A stretch of 64,000 nucleotides of DNA from Paractinoplanes brasiliensis (GCF_004362215.1 NZ_SNWR01000001.1:6616001-6680000); one strand, 5' to 3'. Positions 7,736 through 16,409 are shown, counted from the first letter of the stretch. Numbers and translations: made by a program. The notes: generated by a model from the sequence alone, not told the origin.

Positions 7736-9071
7736 CCGCCGGACCGACCTGCCGATGCCCGCGGAACCCGGCCGGACCGACCCGCCGATGCCCGCGGAAC
7801 CCGGCCGGACCGACCCGCCGATGCCCGCGCGACCCGGTCGGACCGACCTGCCGATGCCCCCGGAACCCGGCCGGAACAGCCCGCCGGTGCTGCTGAGAGG
7901 CGCCGACCGGGCCGGTTTCGCCGTGGCCCTGGCCGACCGCCTGCGCCACGTGGGTGTGCCCGCCGGCCTGACCGAGACGGGCGACTTCGTGCACGCGCTC
8001 GAGGTCAGCCCGCCCCTGACCGTCGACGCGCTCTACTGGACGGCCCGCATTTCCCTCGTACGCAACCTGTCCCACCTCGCCGCCTTCGACCGGGTGTTCG
8101 CGGCCGTGTTCGCCGGCGCCCCGCCCCTGCCGCTCACCCGCGCAGCGACCGCCCCCGCGGCCCGCCGCGCCGACGACGTGCAGGTGCCCGTGCCCGCCGG
8201 CGCCGACGAGGTCGCCGACGGTGGCGGCCTGCCCTGGGCCACCCTGCCCCCGGTCGTGGCCCCGGCCGAGCCCACCGGCGCGGGCCCGAAAGTCCCCGAG
8301 CGCCGCCCGAGCGCCCTGGCCGCGGCGGCCGAGCTCCCGTTCGAGGACCTGGACGTGGCGCAGACCGAGCTGCTCGCCGAGGCCCTGAGCGCGACGTTGG
8401 CCCGCTGGCCGGTCCGTCGCACCCGGCGGCACGTGCCCGACCCGTCCGGCGGCCGGATCGCCTTGCGGGCCACCATCACCCGCGCGCGCCGCACGGCGTG
8501 GGAGCCGGCTCACCTCGTACGGGAAAAGCCTCTGCGCCGTCCTCGCCGGGCCGTGCTGCTCTGCGACGTCAGCGAGTCGATGCGCGCGCAGGCCACCGCG
8601 TATCTGCACCTCATGCGCGCGTTCACCCTGGTCGCCGAGGCCGAGGTGTTCGCCTTCGCCACCACGCTGACCCGCCTGACCCCGGCCCTGCGGCACGCCG
8701 GCGCGGCCGAGGCCGTGGCCCGCGCGGGGGCGCTGGTGACCGACCGGTTCGGCGGCACGCGGATCGCCACCAACGTCGCCGCCCTGCTCGGCTCGCACCA
8801 CGGCAACAGTCTGCGTGGCGCCCTGGTGATCGTCGCCTCCGACGGCTGGGACAGCGACCCGCCCGAGCTGATGACCGCGGCCATGGCCCGGCTGCGTCGC
8901 CGCGCCCACCGCGTCCTGTGGCTGAACCCGAGGGCGGGCGCGGCCGGTTTCGCGCCGCGGGTGGCCGGCATGGCGGCGGCGCTGCCGTACTGCGACCGCC
9001 TGCTGCCCGCGGCCACCTTCCACGACCTCATGGCCGTGGCCCACCACCTGGGGGCCGGCCCCGAGGCGTGA
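7722..9071 (+). CDS. coxE: VWA-domain protein CoxE with repeat-bearing N-terminus
   Basis: A von Willebrand A (DUF58/CoxE-like) protein partnering the CoxD ATPase in cofactor insertion. The core starts at LLRGADRAGFAVAL; the VWA metal site is visible as LLCDVSESM, followed by DRFGGTRIATN and VASDGWD. The start is unresolved. The open frame begins at TTG 7722, but in-frame ATG codons occur at 7755, 7788, 7821 and 7854, one per 33-bp tandem repeat, and a GTG at 7888 lies at the start of the conserved core. The real protein may therefore have anything from zero to four 11-residue repeats (RTDxPMPAEPG). Confidence 0.88.
   Translation: MPAADRRTDLPMPAEPGRTDPPMPAEPGRTDPPMPARPGRTDLPMPPEPGRNSPPVLLRGADRAGFAVALADRLRHVGVPAGLTETGDFVHALEVSPPLTVDALYWTARISLVRNLSHLAAFDRVFAAVFAGAPPLPLTRAATAPAARRADDVQVPVPAGADEVADGGGLPWATLPPVVAPAEPTGAGPKVPERRPSALAAAAELPFEDLDVAQTELLAEALSATLARWPVRRTRRHVPDPSGGRIALRATITRARRTAWEPAHLVREKPLRRPRRAVLLCDVSESMRAQATAYLHLMRAFTLVAEAEVFAFATTLTRLTPALRHAGAAEAVARAGALVTDRFGGTRIATNVAALLGSHHGNSLRGALVIVASDGWDSDPPELMTAAMARLRRRAHRVLWLNPRAGAAGFAPRVAGMAAALPYCDRLLPAATFHDLMAVAHHLGAGPEA
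7741..7872 (+). repeat. 33-bp tandem repeat, four units
   Basis: Units at 7741-7773, 7774-7806, 7807-7839 and 7840-7872 begin GGACCGACC and differ at only a few positions. A partial fifth unit begins at 7873. Each unit is in frame with coxE and contains one ATG. Confidence 0.95.
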
Positions 9072-9077
9072 AGCGCC

Positions 9078-9171
9078 CGGCCGAGACGACCCGTCCGCGG
9101 GGCCGGCCCCGGAGCGTGACGCGCACGGCCGAGACGGCCCATCCGCGGGCCGCCCCGGAGCGTGACGCGCA
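9078..9171. repeat. Two-copy tandem repeat (48 and 46 bp) after coxE
   Basis: Both copies begin CGGCCGAGACG and end GGAGCGTGACGCGCA, at 9078-9125 and 9126-9171. They fill most of the space between the convergent coxE and LysR genes. No other feature was seen there. Confidence 0.85.
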
Positions 9172-9185
9172 GAGCGGCCTGCCGG

Positions 9186-10145
9186 TCAGCTCCAGAGCGT
9201 GACGTGCACCGACGGCCGGAAGTGGCCGACCTTGGCGCCCGCGCCGCGCATCATGGCCTGGATCGCCCGCGGCGTGGAGGCGAACCGGGCGAGCTCGGCC
9301 GCCGCCGACGGGTTGCCCTGGTCGGCCAGGGTGATCGCGTGCCAGCCGGCGTCCAGCTGCGCGTGCGGGCCGGGCAGTTGCACCAGCCGGCCGTTGCGGA
9401 CGTCGGGCGCGACGGCGAACGACAGCGCCGGTGTCACCCCGTGCCCGCGTTTCGCCTCTTCCAGGGCGGCGGCGTTGCTCTGATAGATCTGCTGGTTGGC
9501 CTCGGGCACGCCGAGGCGGCGCAGCAGGTCGGGCACCGCGCCCACCTCGGCCGCGGCGGACGGGCCCAGCAGCCAGGTCTGGTCGCGCAGCCGGGCGGCC
9601 GACGGGCGCTGGTGGACGAGCGGGTGGTCGGGGCCGGCCACGACCACGACGCGATAGTTCATGACGGGCCGCGAGCCGAACCCCGGCTCGAGCACGGCAG
9701 GCTGGGGCCCGATCGCGATGTCGATCGTGCGGGTCTGCAGCAGCGTGAGGAACGCGCCCGGCTCGCGCACGCTCAGCTCCAGGTCGAGGTCGTCGGCGCG
9801 GCCCGCGAACAGCTCGATCAGGCCCGGTGCGGCGTGCTCGGCGAACAGGCTGGACGCGCCCACCCGCAGCAGCCGGCGTCCGCGACCGGCCGCGCTGACC
9901 TCGAGGACGGTGATGTCCTGCAGGCCCAGCAGCTCGGTGGCCCGGCTGGCCAGGCGCAGGCCGCCGGGGGTGAAGGCCAGGCCCGCGGCCGTCCGCGAGA
10001 ACAACTGGTCACCCAGCTCGCGGCGCAACTGCGCGATGTGGAGCGAGACCGCCGACTCCGACACCGACAGGTGCGCGGCGGCCTGTTTGACCGAGCCGAG
10101 CCGGACGACGGCCGAGTAGGCGCGCAGCTGTGTCGGTGTCATCAC
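9186..10145 (-). CDS. LysR-family transcriptional regulator, probable cox regulator
   Basis: A 319-residue protein with an N-terminal winged helix-turn-helix (residues 1-60, including VKQAAAHLSVSESAVSLHI) and a LysR substrate-binding domain. It is convergent with the end of the cox operon. LysR-type regulators, such as CutR in Mycobacterium sp. JC1, act on actinobacterial CO dehydrogenase operons, so control of the cox genes is a reasonable inference. The target site is not known: the palindrome before coxM lacks the typical T-N11-A spacing. Confidence 0.9.
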   Translation of the reverse strand: MMTPTQLRAYSAVVRLGSVKQAAAHLSVSESAVSLHIAQLRRELGDQLFSRTAAGLAFTPGGLRLASRATELLGLQDITVLEVSAAGRGRRLLRVGASSLFAEHAAPGLIELFAGRADDLDLELSVREPGAFLTLLQTRTIDIAIGPQPAVLEPGFGSRPVMNYRVVVVAGPDHPLVHQRPSAARLRDQTWLLGPSAAAEVGAVPDLLRRLGVPEANQQIYQSNAAALEEAKRGHGVTPALSFAVAPDVRNGRLVQLPGPHAQLDAGWHAITLADQGNPSAAAELARFASTPRAIQAMMRGAGAKVGHFRPSVHVTLWS

Positions 10146-10261
10146 CGGCGCTCACCGACCCGAGCCATGAATCGCCCTCCACGCCGATCCGAAGTGTGCT
10201 CGCAATCTATCGCGCCGACCCGGGCCTGAGCTGCCTCTCTCCAGTGGATGATCGACGAGTG

Positions 10262-10282
10262 ACGAACCGGAAGATCGTTCGT
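10262..10282. repeat. Inverted repeat upstream of the LAXTG protein gene
   Basis: ACGAAC (10262-10267) and GTTCGT (10277-10282) are perfect inverted repeats with a 9-base spacer. They lie between the divergent LysR gene and the surface-protein gene, so this is a candidate operator for either. The rest of 10146-10431 shows no gene. Confidence 0.4.
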
Positions 10283-10431
10283 TAGAACCACGGCGAGCCG
10301 ATAAACAGGTCAATGTCGGACTTGCCGGAGTGTGCTCATGAAGAGAACGTACGCGTCCCTCCGTACCCTCCGCAAAAGGCTTCTCGATGGTCAAGCCGGA
10401 CACCGTCGTCGACCGCCTAGCGAGGACATTC

Positions 10432-11880
10432 ATGCCGACCCAGCGCCCCTTCCGCCCCACTCGGACGCATCCTGCATTCTCGGGAGTGGCCGCCGCCGTG
10501 GCCGCACTCGCCGTGCTGGCTGTGCCCGTCGAGGCCCACGCGCGCACCGAAGAAGGGTGTGAGGGCGCCCGTTTCACCGCCACCGCCCAGGCCGACCTTG
10601 CGAAGATCACCGTGCTGGACGGCGGGATCCTGCGCCGTGACCTGCCCGCCCTGGCCGACGTGCGGCTCGCCTCGGCCCACGGCAGCGCCGACAGCGAACG
10701 CCGCCCGCACCGGACGATCGCCACCGGCCGCTACGCCGACGCCAAGCTCCTGGGCCTGCGCGTCCCGGCCGTCCCGCTGGAGGGAACGGTCGCCGAGAGC
10801 CGAGCCCCCTCCAGCCGTGGCCCGGCCGAGATCGACACGCCCGTACGCACCGAGAGCCTGGTCAGCGTCGACGCGGGCGGCTTGGCCACGATCCAGCTGG
10901 GGAAGTCGACGGCCGACGCACGCTGGCACGACGCGTACCGCTGCGGAAGGACCGGTCCCCTGACCCGCAGCGCCACCATGCTGGCCGGCGCGCAGTTCCT
11001 CGGCGGGGGCGGCGCGACGCCGGCGATCCGCGCGATGCGTCCGGCCGGAACCGGTGCGGCGCCGGGGATCGGCGCGGTGCGTCCGGCCGGAGCGGGCGAG
11101 CCGACCAGCCTGCTCAAGCTCGGGCCCGCCGGGTCGACACAGAGCGCCACCGACCTCGTACGCCGGAAGGGTCGTCTCGCCGTGACCGCGGCCGCCGGGG
11201 TCGCCCTGTCCGACCTGACGCTGTTCGCCGGTACCGCGCAGGAGGTCTCGATCAAGGTCGTCACCCAGCCCACGCTGACCGTCACGGCGACCGGCGAGCG
11301 CGCGCACGACGAGGTCGTCTACCGTCCGGCCGTGCTCAAGGTGGCCGCCGCGGGCAAGCCGCTCGCGACCCTGGACACGAGCGACACCAGCGTCGGCGTC
11401 GAGCTGCGGGGTGGTCTCACCGCCGCGTCGCTGCTCTCGGCCCGGATCTCGCTGGGTGCTCCGCGTCAGGAAAGGGCCGGCCGTTCCGTACGGGCGGAGG
11501 CCGCGGCTCTGCGAGTCGAGGTGCTGCTGGGCCGGGCGCACCTGCTCGACGTCGCCCTCGGCCAGTTGTTCGCCGAGGCGTCCGCGCCGCCGCTGCTGAC
11601 CGTCCCGGCCCACGCCCAGCAGCGGACGTACGAGAAGCCGGTGACCGCCACGCCCAGCCCCGCCGGAACGAGCCCGGCCGCCGAGCGTCAGGTGCCGGAA
11701 GCCGCGCCGCCGACCAGCCCGCCGGCCGTGCGGACCGTCGCCGAGCCGCAGCTCGAGGAGACGGACGCCCTCGCCCGGACAGGCGCGAACGTCGCCGCCG
11801 CGGCCACCGGCGGACTGCTGCTCGTCGTCCTGGGGGTCGTCGCGCTGGCCATGGCCCGCCGCCGCGGCCGGCGTAACTGA
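10432..11880 (+). CDS. Cell-surface protein with class E sortase (LAXTG) anchor
   Basis: A 482-residue secreted protein. ATG 10432 is preferred over 10387 because GAGGA lies five bases upstream and because it gives a standard signal peptide ending AHA near residue 37. The C-terminus has LARTG at 447-451, a hydrophobic helix and a basic tail, which is the LAXTG sorting signal of class E sortases in high-GC Gram-positives. A Pro/Ala/Thr-rich stretch precedes it. The middle resembles actinomycete proteins annotated only as hypothetical surface proteins and carries an internal 42-bp duplication (11014-11097). Function unknown. Confidence 0.85.
   Translation: MPTQRPFRPTRTHPAFSGVAAAVAALAVLAVPVEAHARTEEGCEGARFTATAQADLAKITVLDGGILRRDLPALADVRLASAHGSADSERRPHRTIATGRYADAKLLGLRVPAVPLEGTVAESRAPSSRGPAEIDTPVRTESLVSVDAGGLATIQLGKSTADARWHDAYRCGRTGPLTRSATMLAGAQFLGGGGATPAIRAMRPAGTGAAPGIGAVRPAGAGEPTSLLKLGPAGSTQSATDLVRRKGRLAVTAAAGVALSDLTLFAGTAQEVSIKVVTQPTLTVTATGERAHDEVVYRPAVLKVAAAGKPLATLDTSDTSVGVELRGGLTAASLLSARISLGAPRQERAGRSVRAEAAALRVEVLLGRAHLLDVALGQLFAEASAPPLLTVPAHAQQRTYEKPVTATPSPAGTSPAAERQVPEAAPPTSPPAVRTVAEPQLEETDALARTGANVAAAATGGLLLVVLGVVALAMARRRGRRN
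11014..11097 (+). repeat. 42-bp in-frame duplication
   Basis: Units 11014-11055 and 11056-11097 both encode an A-x-P-x-I-x-A-x-RPAG-type segment in the surface protein. The divergence between them is modest. Confidence 0.7.
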
Positions 11881-11894
11881 CCGAACCTGCGGAT

Positions 11895-11925
11895 CCGGGG
11901 TCGCGGCTGTCGTCTGCGGCCCCGG
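11895..11925 (+). terminator. Hairpin terminator after the LAXTG gene
   Basis: CCGGGGTCGC (11895-11904) pairs with GCGGCCCCGG (11916-11925), with one G-T pair. It begins 14 bases after the stop. No U-run follows, as is common in actinomycetes. The remaining bases to 12152 hold no recognisable gene. Confidence 0.6.
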
Positions 11926-12152
11926 ACGCCGGGCAGCAGGCCGAGCGCTCAGAGTCCCAGGGGCGCCCGGGCCGGCCCCAGCGCTGTTCCGCAGGGCACC
12001 CACCGTTCCCGCGCGGTCATGGCGGCCATCGGGGAACAACCGATGCCGGATCGACCCGGACCTGGCGTCCGACGTCGCTGACATCTAACATTTCAGTTGC
12101 CGGGGCACCCGAGCGGGGCGACCGCACGGCGCGGGCGAGGGACGGGGGAGAT

Positions 12153-12785
12153 GTGGAACGGGTGGAGCGCAGGCTGCTGCGGGAGACGGCGTACGAGTCG
12201 ATCCGGGACGCCGTCGTGCGCGGCGACCTCGCTCCCGGCGCCGTCGTGAACAGTGCCGAGCTGGCCGGCCGGCTCGGGTTGTCCCGTGCCCCCGTGCGTG
12301 ACGCGCTGGCCCGGCTGGCCGGCGAGGGCCTGGTCGAGACGAAGCCGCAGAGCTACACCCGGGTCACCGAGGTGCTGCCGCGCGAGGTGCGTGACGCCGC
12401 CGCCGTGGTGCGCGCGATGCACGAGCTGGCCGCGGCCACCACCGTGGCCCAGCTGACCCCCGGCGACGTGGCGGCGATGCGCGAGGCGAACCGCCGCTTC
12501 GAGGCCGCCGGCCGCCGCGGTGACATCGACGCCGCCATGGCCGCCGACGACGAGCTGCACGGCGTGCTCGTGCGGGCCAGCGGCAACCGCGCGCTCGCCG
12601 CCACCATCGAGCGCTACACCCCGCTCATCCGCCGCCTGGAGCGCCTGCAGTTCGCGCGGAGCCAGGCCCGCCGTTCGGTCGAGCGGCACGACGACCTCAT
12701 CGCCGCCTGCGCCGCCGGCGATGTTCCCGAAGCCACCCGCCTCACGTCGCTGATCTGGCGCTCGTTGGAAGAGAGACCCGCATGA
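12153..12785 (+). CDS. GntR-family regulator (FCD/FadR type) of the acdS operon
   Basis: A 210-residue protein with an N-terminal GntR winged helix (ESIRDAVVRGDLAPG, then LGLSRAPVRDALARL) and an all-helical FCD effector domain with conserved His residues (HELAAATT, ELHGVLV, ERHDDLI). It ends in an ATGA overlap with the ACC deaminase gene, so it is probably the local regulator of that gene. The start is GTG 12153 behind GGGGGAG; a second GTG at 12162 is possible. The ligand is unknown. Confidence 0.9.
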   Translation: MERVERRLLRETAYESIRDAVVRGDLAPGAVVNSAELAGRLGLSRAPVRDALARLAGEGLVETKPQSYTRVTEVLPREVRDAAAVVRAMHELAAATTVAQLTPGDVAAMREANRRFEAAGRRGDIDAAMAADDELHGVLVRASGNRALAATIERYTPLIRRLERLQFARSQARRSVERHDDLIAACAAGDVPEATRLTSLIWRSLEERPA

Positions 12786-13795
12786 TCGACTTCGACCGTT
12801 ATCCGCTGCTGTTCGGCCCCTCCCCGGTGCACCGGCTCGACCGGCTCACCGCTCACCTGGGAGGCGCCGCCGTCTGGGCCAAGCGGGAGGACTGCAACAG
12901 CGGCATCGCGTACGGGGGAAACAAGACACGCAAGCTGGAGTATCTGGTCGCCGACGCGCTCGCGCAGGGGTGCGACACGCTGGTCTCGATCGGCGGCGTG
13001 CAGTCCAACCACACCCGGCAGGTCGCCGCCGTCGCCGCGCGGGCCGGCCTCAAGTGCGTGCTGGTGCAGGAGAGCTGGGTCGAGTGGCCCGACCCGGTCT
13101 ACGACAAGGTCGGCAACATCCTGATCAGCCGGCTGGCCGGGGCCGAGGTGCGGCTGGTCCGCTCCGAGTTCGGCATCGGGTTCAAGCAGAGCTGGGAGCA
13201 GGCGCTGCGCGACATCGAGGCCTCCGGCGGCAAGCCGTACGCGATCCCGGCCGGCGCTTCCGACCACAAACTCGGCGGCCTGGGCTTCGCCAATTGGGCG
13301 TACGAGGTCCAGGCGCAGGAGGAGCAGCTGGGCGTCTTCTTCGACACCGTGATCGTCTGCTCGGTCACCGGCAGCACCCAGGCCGGCATGATCGCCGGGT
13401 TCGCCGCCCTCCAGGACGCCGGCGGCCGCCCCCGTCGCGTGCTCGGCATCGACGGCTCGGCCAAGCCCGCCGAGACCCGCGACCAGGTGGCCCGGATCGC
13501 CCGCGGCACGGCGGCGCTGATCGGCCTCGAACGCGAGCTGACCGAGGACGAGATCCTGCTCGACGACCGTTACCACGCCGGCACGTACGGCATCCCCGAC
13601 GAGACCACACTGGAGGCGATGCGCGTGGCCGCCCGTACGGAGGGAATGGTCACCGACCCCGTCTACGAGGGCAAATCGATGGCCGCGCTGATCGACCTGG
13701 TGTCCCGCAAGGAGATCCCCGCCGATTCCACCGTCCTGTACGCGCACCTCGGCGGCCAGCCGGCGCTCAACGGCTACAGCGCGCTATTCAGTTAG
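12782..13795 (+). CDS. acdS: 1-aminocyclopropane-1-carboxylate deaminase
   Basis: A 337-residue PLP enzyme of the usual length. It turns ACC, the precursor of plant ethylene, into 2-oxobutanoate and ammonia. Lys51 in GGNKTRKLEY binds PLP. The residues that separate true ACC deaminases from D-cysteine desulfhydrases are both of the ACC type: Glu after Tyr in VYEGKS and Leu in AHLGG. The gene overlaps its GntR regulator by four bases and converges with the glucosidase gene, overlapping it by 12 bases. It supports a plant-associated lifestyle. Confidence 0.95.
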   Translation: MIDFDRYPLLFGPSPVHRLDRLTAHLGGAAVWAKREDCNSGIAYGGNKTRKLEYLVADALAQGCDTLVSIGGVQSNHTRQVAAVAARAGLKCVLVQESWVEWPDPVYDKVGNILISRLAGAEVRLVRSEFGIGFKQSWEQALRDIEASGGKPYAIPAGASDHKLGGLGFANWAYEVQAQEEQLGVFFDTVIVCSVTGSTQAGMIAGFAALQDAGGRPRRVLGIDGSAKPAETRDQVARIARGTAALIGLERELTEDEILLDDRYHAGTYGIPDETTLEAMRVAARTEGMVTDPVYEGKSMAALIDLVSRKEIPADSTVLYAHLGGQPALNGYSALFS

Positions 13796-15076
13796 GGCCT
13801 CCCGCAGCCAGTGGTACGAGGCTCGCGGCGTACGGGAAAGGGTGTCGAAGTCGACGTGGACGAGGCCGAACCGTTGTGAATAGCCCTCGGCCCACTCGAA
13901 GTTGTCGAGCAGCGACCAGACGAAGTAGCCGCGCACGTCGACACCGGCGGTGATCGCGTCGTGCAGGGCGCGCAGGTGCGAGTCGAGGTAGTCGATGCGG
14001 AACCGGTCGTCGGTGTCCTCGCCGGTGGAGCAGCCGTTCTCGGTGATGTAGATCGGGGGCAACGCCTCGCCGTAGGTGTCGCGCAGGCCCGTGAGCAGCT
14101 CGGTCAGGCCGGACGGCACCACCGGCCAGCCGAACGCGGTGGTCGGCACACCCTCGATCGGCAGCAGTTCGAACGGCAGCGGCGACTCCCCGGCGGGCGC
14201 CCCGACCAGCGTGGGGTTGTAGTAGTTGACGCCCAGCGCGTCGATCGGCGTGCGGATGACCTCCAGGTCGCCCTCGTGCACGACACCGTCGAGGGCGGCG
14301 GCGAGGAAATCGGGATACGAGCCCAGCAGCACGGGGTCGTTGAACAGCCGGTTGTGGAAGGCGTCGTACACCGCGGCCGCCGGGGAGTCGTCGGCCGCCC
14401 GTACGGGGGTGCAGTTGTTGGTCAGCATGACCTCGGTCGCGCCGGCCGCCCGCAACGCCCGTACGGCCAGGCCGTGCCCGAGCAGCTGGTGGTGGGCGAC
14501 CGGCAACGCCTCCAGCATCAGCGTGCGGCCGGGGGCGTGGGTGCCGTACGCGTAACCCTGCGCCATGTGCACCACCGGCTCGTTCAGCGTGATCCACCGG
14601 CGTACGCGGTCACCGAGCCGCGCCGCCACGACCCCGGCGTAGTCGGCGAACCGCGACGACGTGTCCCGCGACAACCAGCCGCCCTGATCCTCCAGCGCCT
14701 GCGGCAGGTCCCAGTGGAACAGCGTCGGCACCGGCTCGATGCCCTTCTCGAGCAGCGCGTCCACCAGCCGGTCGTAGAAGTCGAGACCGGCCTTGTTGGG
14801 CTCGCCCGCCCCGGTCGGCTGCACCCGCGGCCAGGCGATCGAGAGCCTGTACGCCCCCACGCCGAGCCCGGCCAGCAGCGCGACGTCCTCGGCGTACCGG
14901 TGGTAGTGGTCGCACGCCACGTCGCCGGTGTCCCCGCCGAGCGTCTTGCCCGGCGTGTGCGCGAACGTGTCCCAGACGGACGGCCCGCGCCCGTCCTCGT
15001 GCACGGCCCCCTCGATCTGATAGGAGGCGGTCGAGCACCCGAACACGAACCCGTCAGGAAAGCGCGGCAGCGTCAT
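13784..15076 (-). CDS. GH1 beta-glucosidase
   Basis: A 430-residue glycoside hydrolase family 1 enzyme with no signal peptide, so it is probably cytoplasmic and cleaves imported beta-glucosides such as cellobiose. The acid/base Glu166 lies in TLNEP and the nucleophile Glu346 in ITENG. The N-terminal FPDGFVFGCSTASYQIEG is the family signature. Exact sugar specificity cannot be set from sequence. No transporter is adjacent. It may be co-transcribed with the MerR gene upstream, which ends nine bases before it on the same strand. Confidence 0.94.
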   Translation of the reverse strand: MTLPRFPDGFVFGCSTASYQIEGAVHEDGRGPSVWDTFAHTPGKTLGGDTGDVACDHYHRYAEDVALLAGLGVGAYRLSIAWPRVQPTGAGEPNKAGLDFYDRLVDALLEKGIEPVPTLFHWDLPQALEDQGGWLSRDTSSRFADYAGVVAARLGDRVRRWITLNEPVVHMAQGYAYGTHAPGRTLMLEALPVAHHQLLGHGLAVRALRAAGATEVMLTNNCTPVRAADDSPAAAVYDAFHNRLFNDPVLLGSYPDFLAAALDGVVHEGDLEVIRTPIDALGVNYYNPTLVGAPAGESPLPFELLPIEGVPTTAFGWPVVPSGLTELLTGLRDTYGEALPPIYITENGCSTGEDTDDRFRIDYLDSHLRALHDAITAGVDVRGYFVWSLLDNFEWAEGYSQRFGLVHVDFDTLSRTPRASYHWLREALTE

Positions 15077-15085
15077 GATCCGACC

Positions 15086-15502
15086 CTAGTGATGCTCGAG
15101 CGCCGAGGCCAGATCGACGCCGTCGAGCCGCGACAGCACCATCTCGCGGAAACGCGGGCACTCCTGGTACTTCTCGTGCTCGCAGCGCAGCCCGTGCTCC
15201 AGCAGCGTGCGCGAGAGGGCGAGCCGATCCATGCGCTGCCGCACCTCGTCCAGCTGGTGACGCAGCACCGCCCGCCGGTGTTCACGGTCGGGCGCCGCGA
15301 ACAACTCGCGCAGGTCGTCCAGGCTGAACCCGGCGTCCTTGCCGATCAGGATCTCGGCCACCCGGGTCTCGTCCGCGCTTGTGTAGACACGCCGCCCATT
15401 TCCGGTACGCGCGGGCGACAGCAAACCTTCGTCCTCCCAGTGCCGCAGCACGTGGCCGGCCAGGCCGAACCGTCCGGCCAGCTCGCCGATCGTCAGCTCC
15501 AT
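15086..15502 (-). CDS. MerR-family regulator
   Basis: A 138-residue regulator. Residues 1-70 are a MerR winged helix (TIGELAGRFGLAGHVLRHWEDEGLL), followed by a dimerisation coiled coil around 78-115. The short C-terminal region has two Cys (C122-x-x-x-x-x-x-C129 spacing, in RCEHEKYQECPRF), resembling the small MerR regulators that sense stress or metals. It is divergent from a methyltransferase gene, with a MerR-type operator in the 46-bp gap. Confidence 0.9.
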   Translation of the reverse strand: MELTIGELAGRFGLAGHVLRHWEDEGLLSPARTGNGRRVYTSADETRVAEILIGKDAGFSLDDLRELFAAPDREHRRAVLRHQLDEVRQRMDRLALSRTLLEHGLRCEHEKYQECPRFREMVLSRLDGVDLASALEHH

Positions 15503-15511
15503 CGGTCCTCC

Positions 15512-15542
15512 TTGACTTCAGGCCGACCTTAAGTCGCAGACT
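15512..15542 (+). promoter_or_regulatory. MerR-type promoter with operator in a 19-bp spacer
   Basis: TTGACT (15512-15517) and CAGACT (15537-15542) are 19 bases apart, the long spacing typical of MerR-activated promoters. The spacer holds the inverted repeat GACTTCAGG and CCTTAAGTC (15514-15535, one mismatch). The expected transcription start falls on or next to the methyltransferase ATG at 15549, which would make that mRNA leaderless. Confidence 0.65.
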
Positions 15543-15548
15543 CCCGTC

Positions 15549-16310
15549 ATGGGCTACCTGAACACCGAAACCCTGATCAAGGCGCTCGACACCGCCGAGT
15601 CCACCTCCGACGCCGTCAGCCTGCGGCGGCACACGTACGAGGCTCTGTGGCACACGCCGGGCCGAGCAGTTGTGGACGTCGGCTGTGGCACGGGTCGCGC
15701 CGTGTCCGAGTTGGGCGCCGGCGCGGTCGGGATCGACACCGACCCCACGATGCTGGACGCCGCGCGGGCCCGGTTCCCCGGCATCGACGTACGGGAGGCC
15801 GACGCGGCTGCCCTGCCGTTCGCCGACGCCTCGGTGCTGGGTTATCGCGCCGACAAGGTCTATCACGTGCTGCCCGACCCCGACGCCGCGCTGGCCGAGG
15901 CCCGGCGGGTGCTGGCCCCCGGCGGGCGGATCGTGCTGGTCGGGCAGGACTGGGACGCCGTCGTCATCGAGTCAGGGCTGCCGGCAGTGACCCGGCGGAT
16001 CGTGCACGCCCGCGCCGACACGATCGAGCACCCGCGGATCGCCCGCTCCTATCGGAACCTGCTGCTCGACCACGGCTTCGACGACGTCACGCTGACCGTG
16101 CACACGGCCGTGTTCACCGAACCCGGCGTCCGGAAGTTGCTGACCGGGCATGCCGAAGCCGCACTCGAAGCCGGGGCGATCACCGCGGCCGAGGCGGACG
16201 CTTGGCTGGCCGATCAGGCCCGGCGCGCCGAGACCGGCCGCCTGCTCCTGGTCATCCCGATGTTCCTGGCCGCCGCGACCCGCCCTCGACCGTCTGCCGC
16301 GTCCCGATGA
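15549..16310 (+). CDS. SAM-dependent class I methyltransferase
   Basis: A 253-residue methyltransferase. Motif I VVDVGCGTG (residues 40-48), an acidic loop GIDTDPTM and motif IV LGYRADKVYHVL support SAM binding. The C-terminal half resembles small-molecule methyltransferases acting on antibiotics or quinone-like substrates. No Shine-Dalgarno sequence is seen before the ATG, in line with a leaderless transcript from the MerR-type promoter. The substrate is unknown; resistance or detoxification is an inference from the MerR pairing. Confidence 0.87.
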   Translation: MGYLNTETLIKALDTAESTSDAVSLRRHTYEALWHTPGRAVVDVGCGTGRAVSELGAGAVGIDTDPTMLDAARARFPGIDVREADAAALPFADASVLGYRADKVYHVLPDPDAALAEARRVLAPGGRIVLVGQDWDAVVIESGLPAVTRRIVHARADTIEHPRIARSYRNLLLDHGFDDVTLTVHTAVFTEPGVRKLLTGHAEAALEAGAITAAEADAWLADQARRAETGRLLLVIPMFLAAATRPRPSAASR

Positions 16311-16409
16311 CCGACGGCAGGCGCAGCGTCTCCTCGCCGGCGCTCGGGCCCGACCAGACGTCGCGCCCGGTGGTCCCCGCCAGGACCCCGGGCGCGCCCC
16401 CGATGGGTG

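Noticed and set aside
12782..13795. D-cysteine desulfhydrase instead of ACC deaminase
   Set aside because: The Glu and Leu that define ACC deaminase are both present in VYEG and AHLGG.
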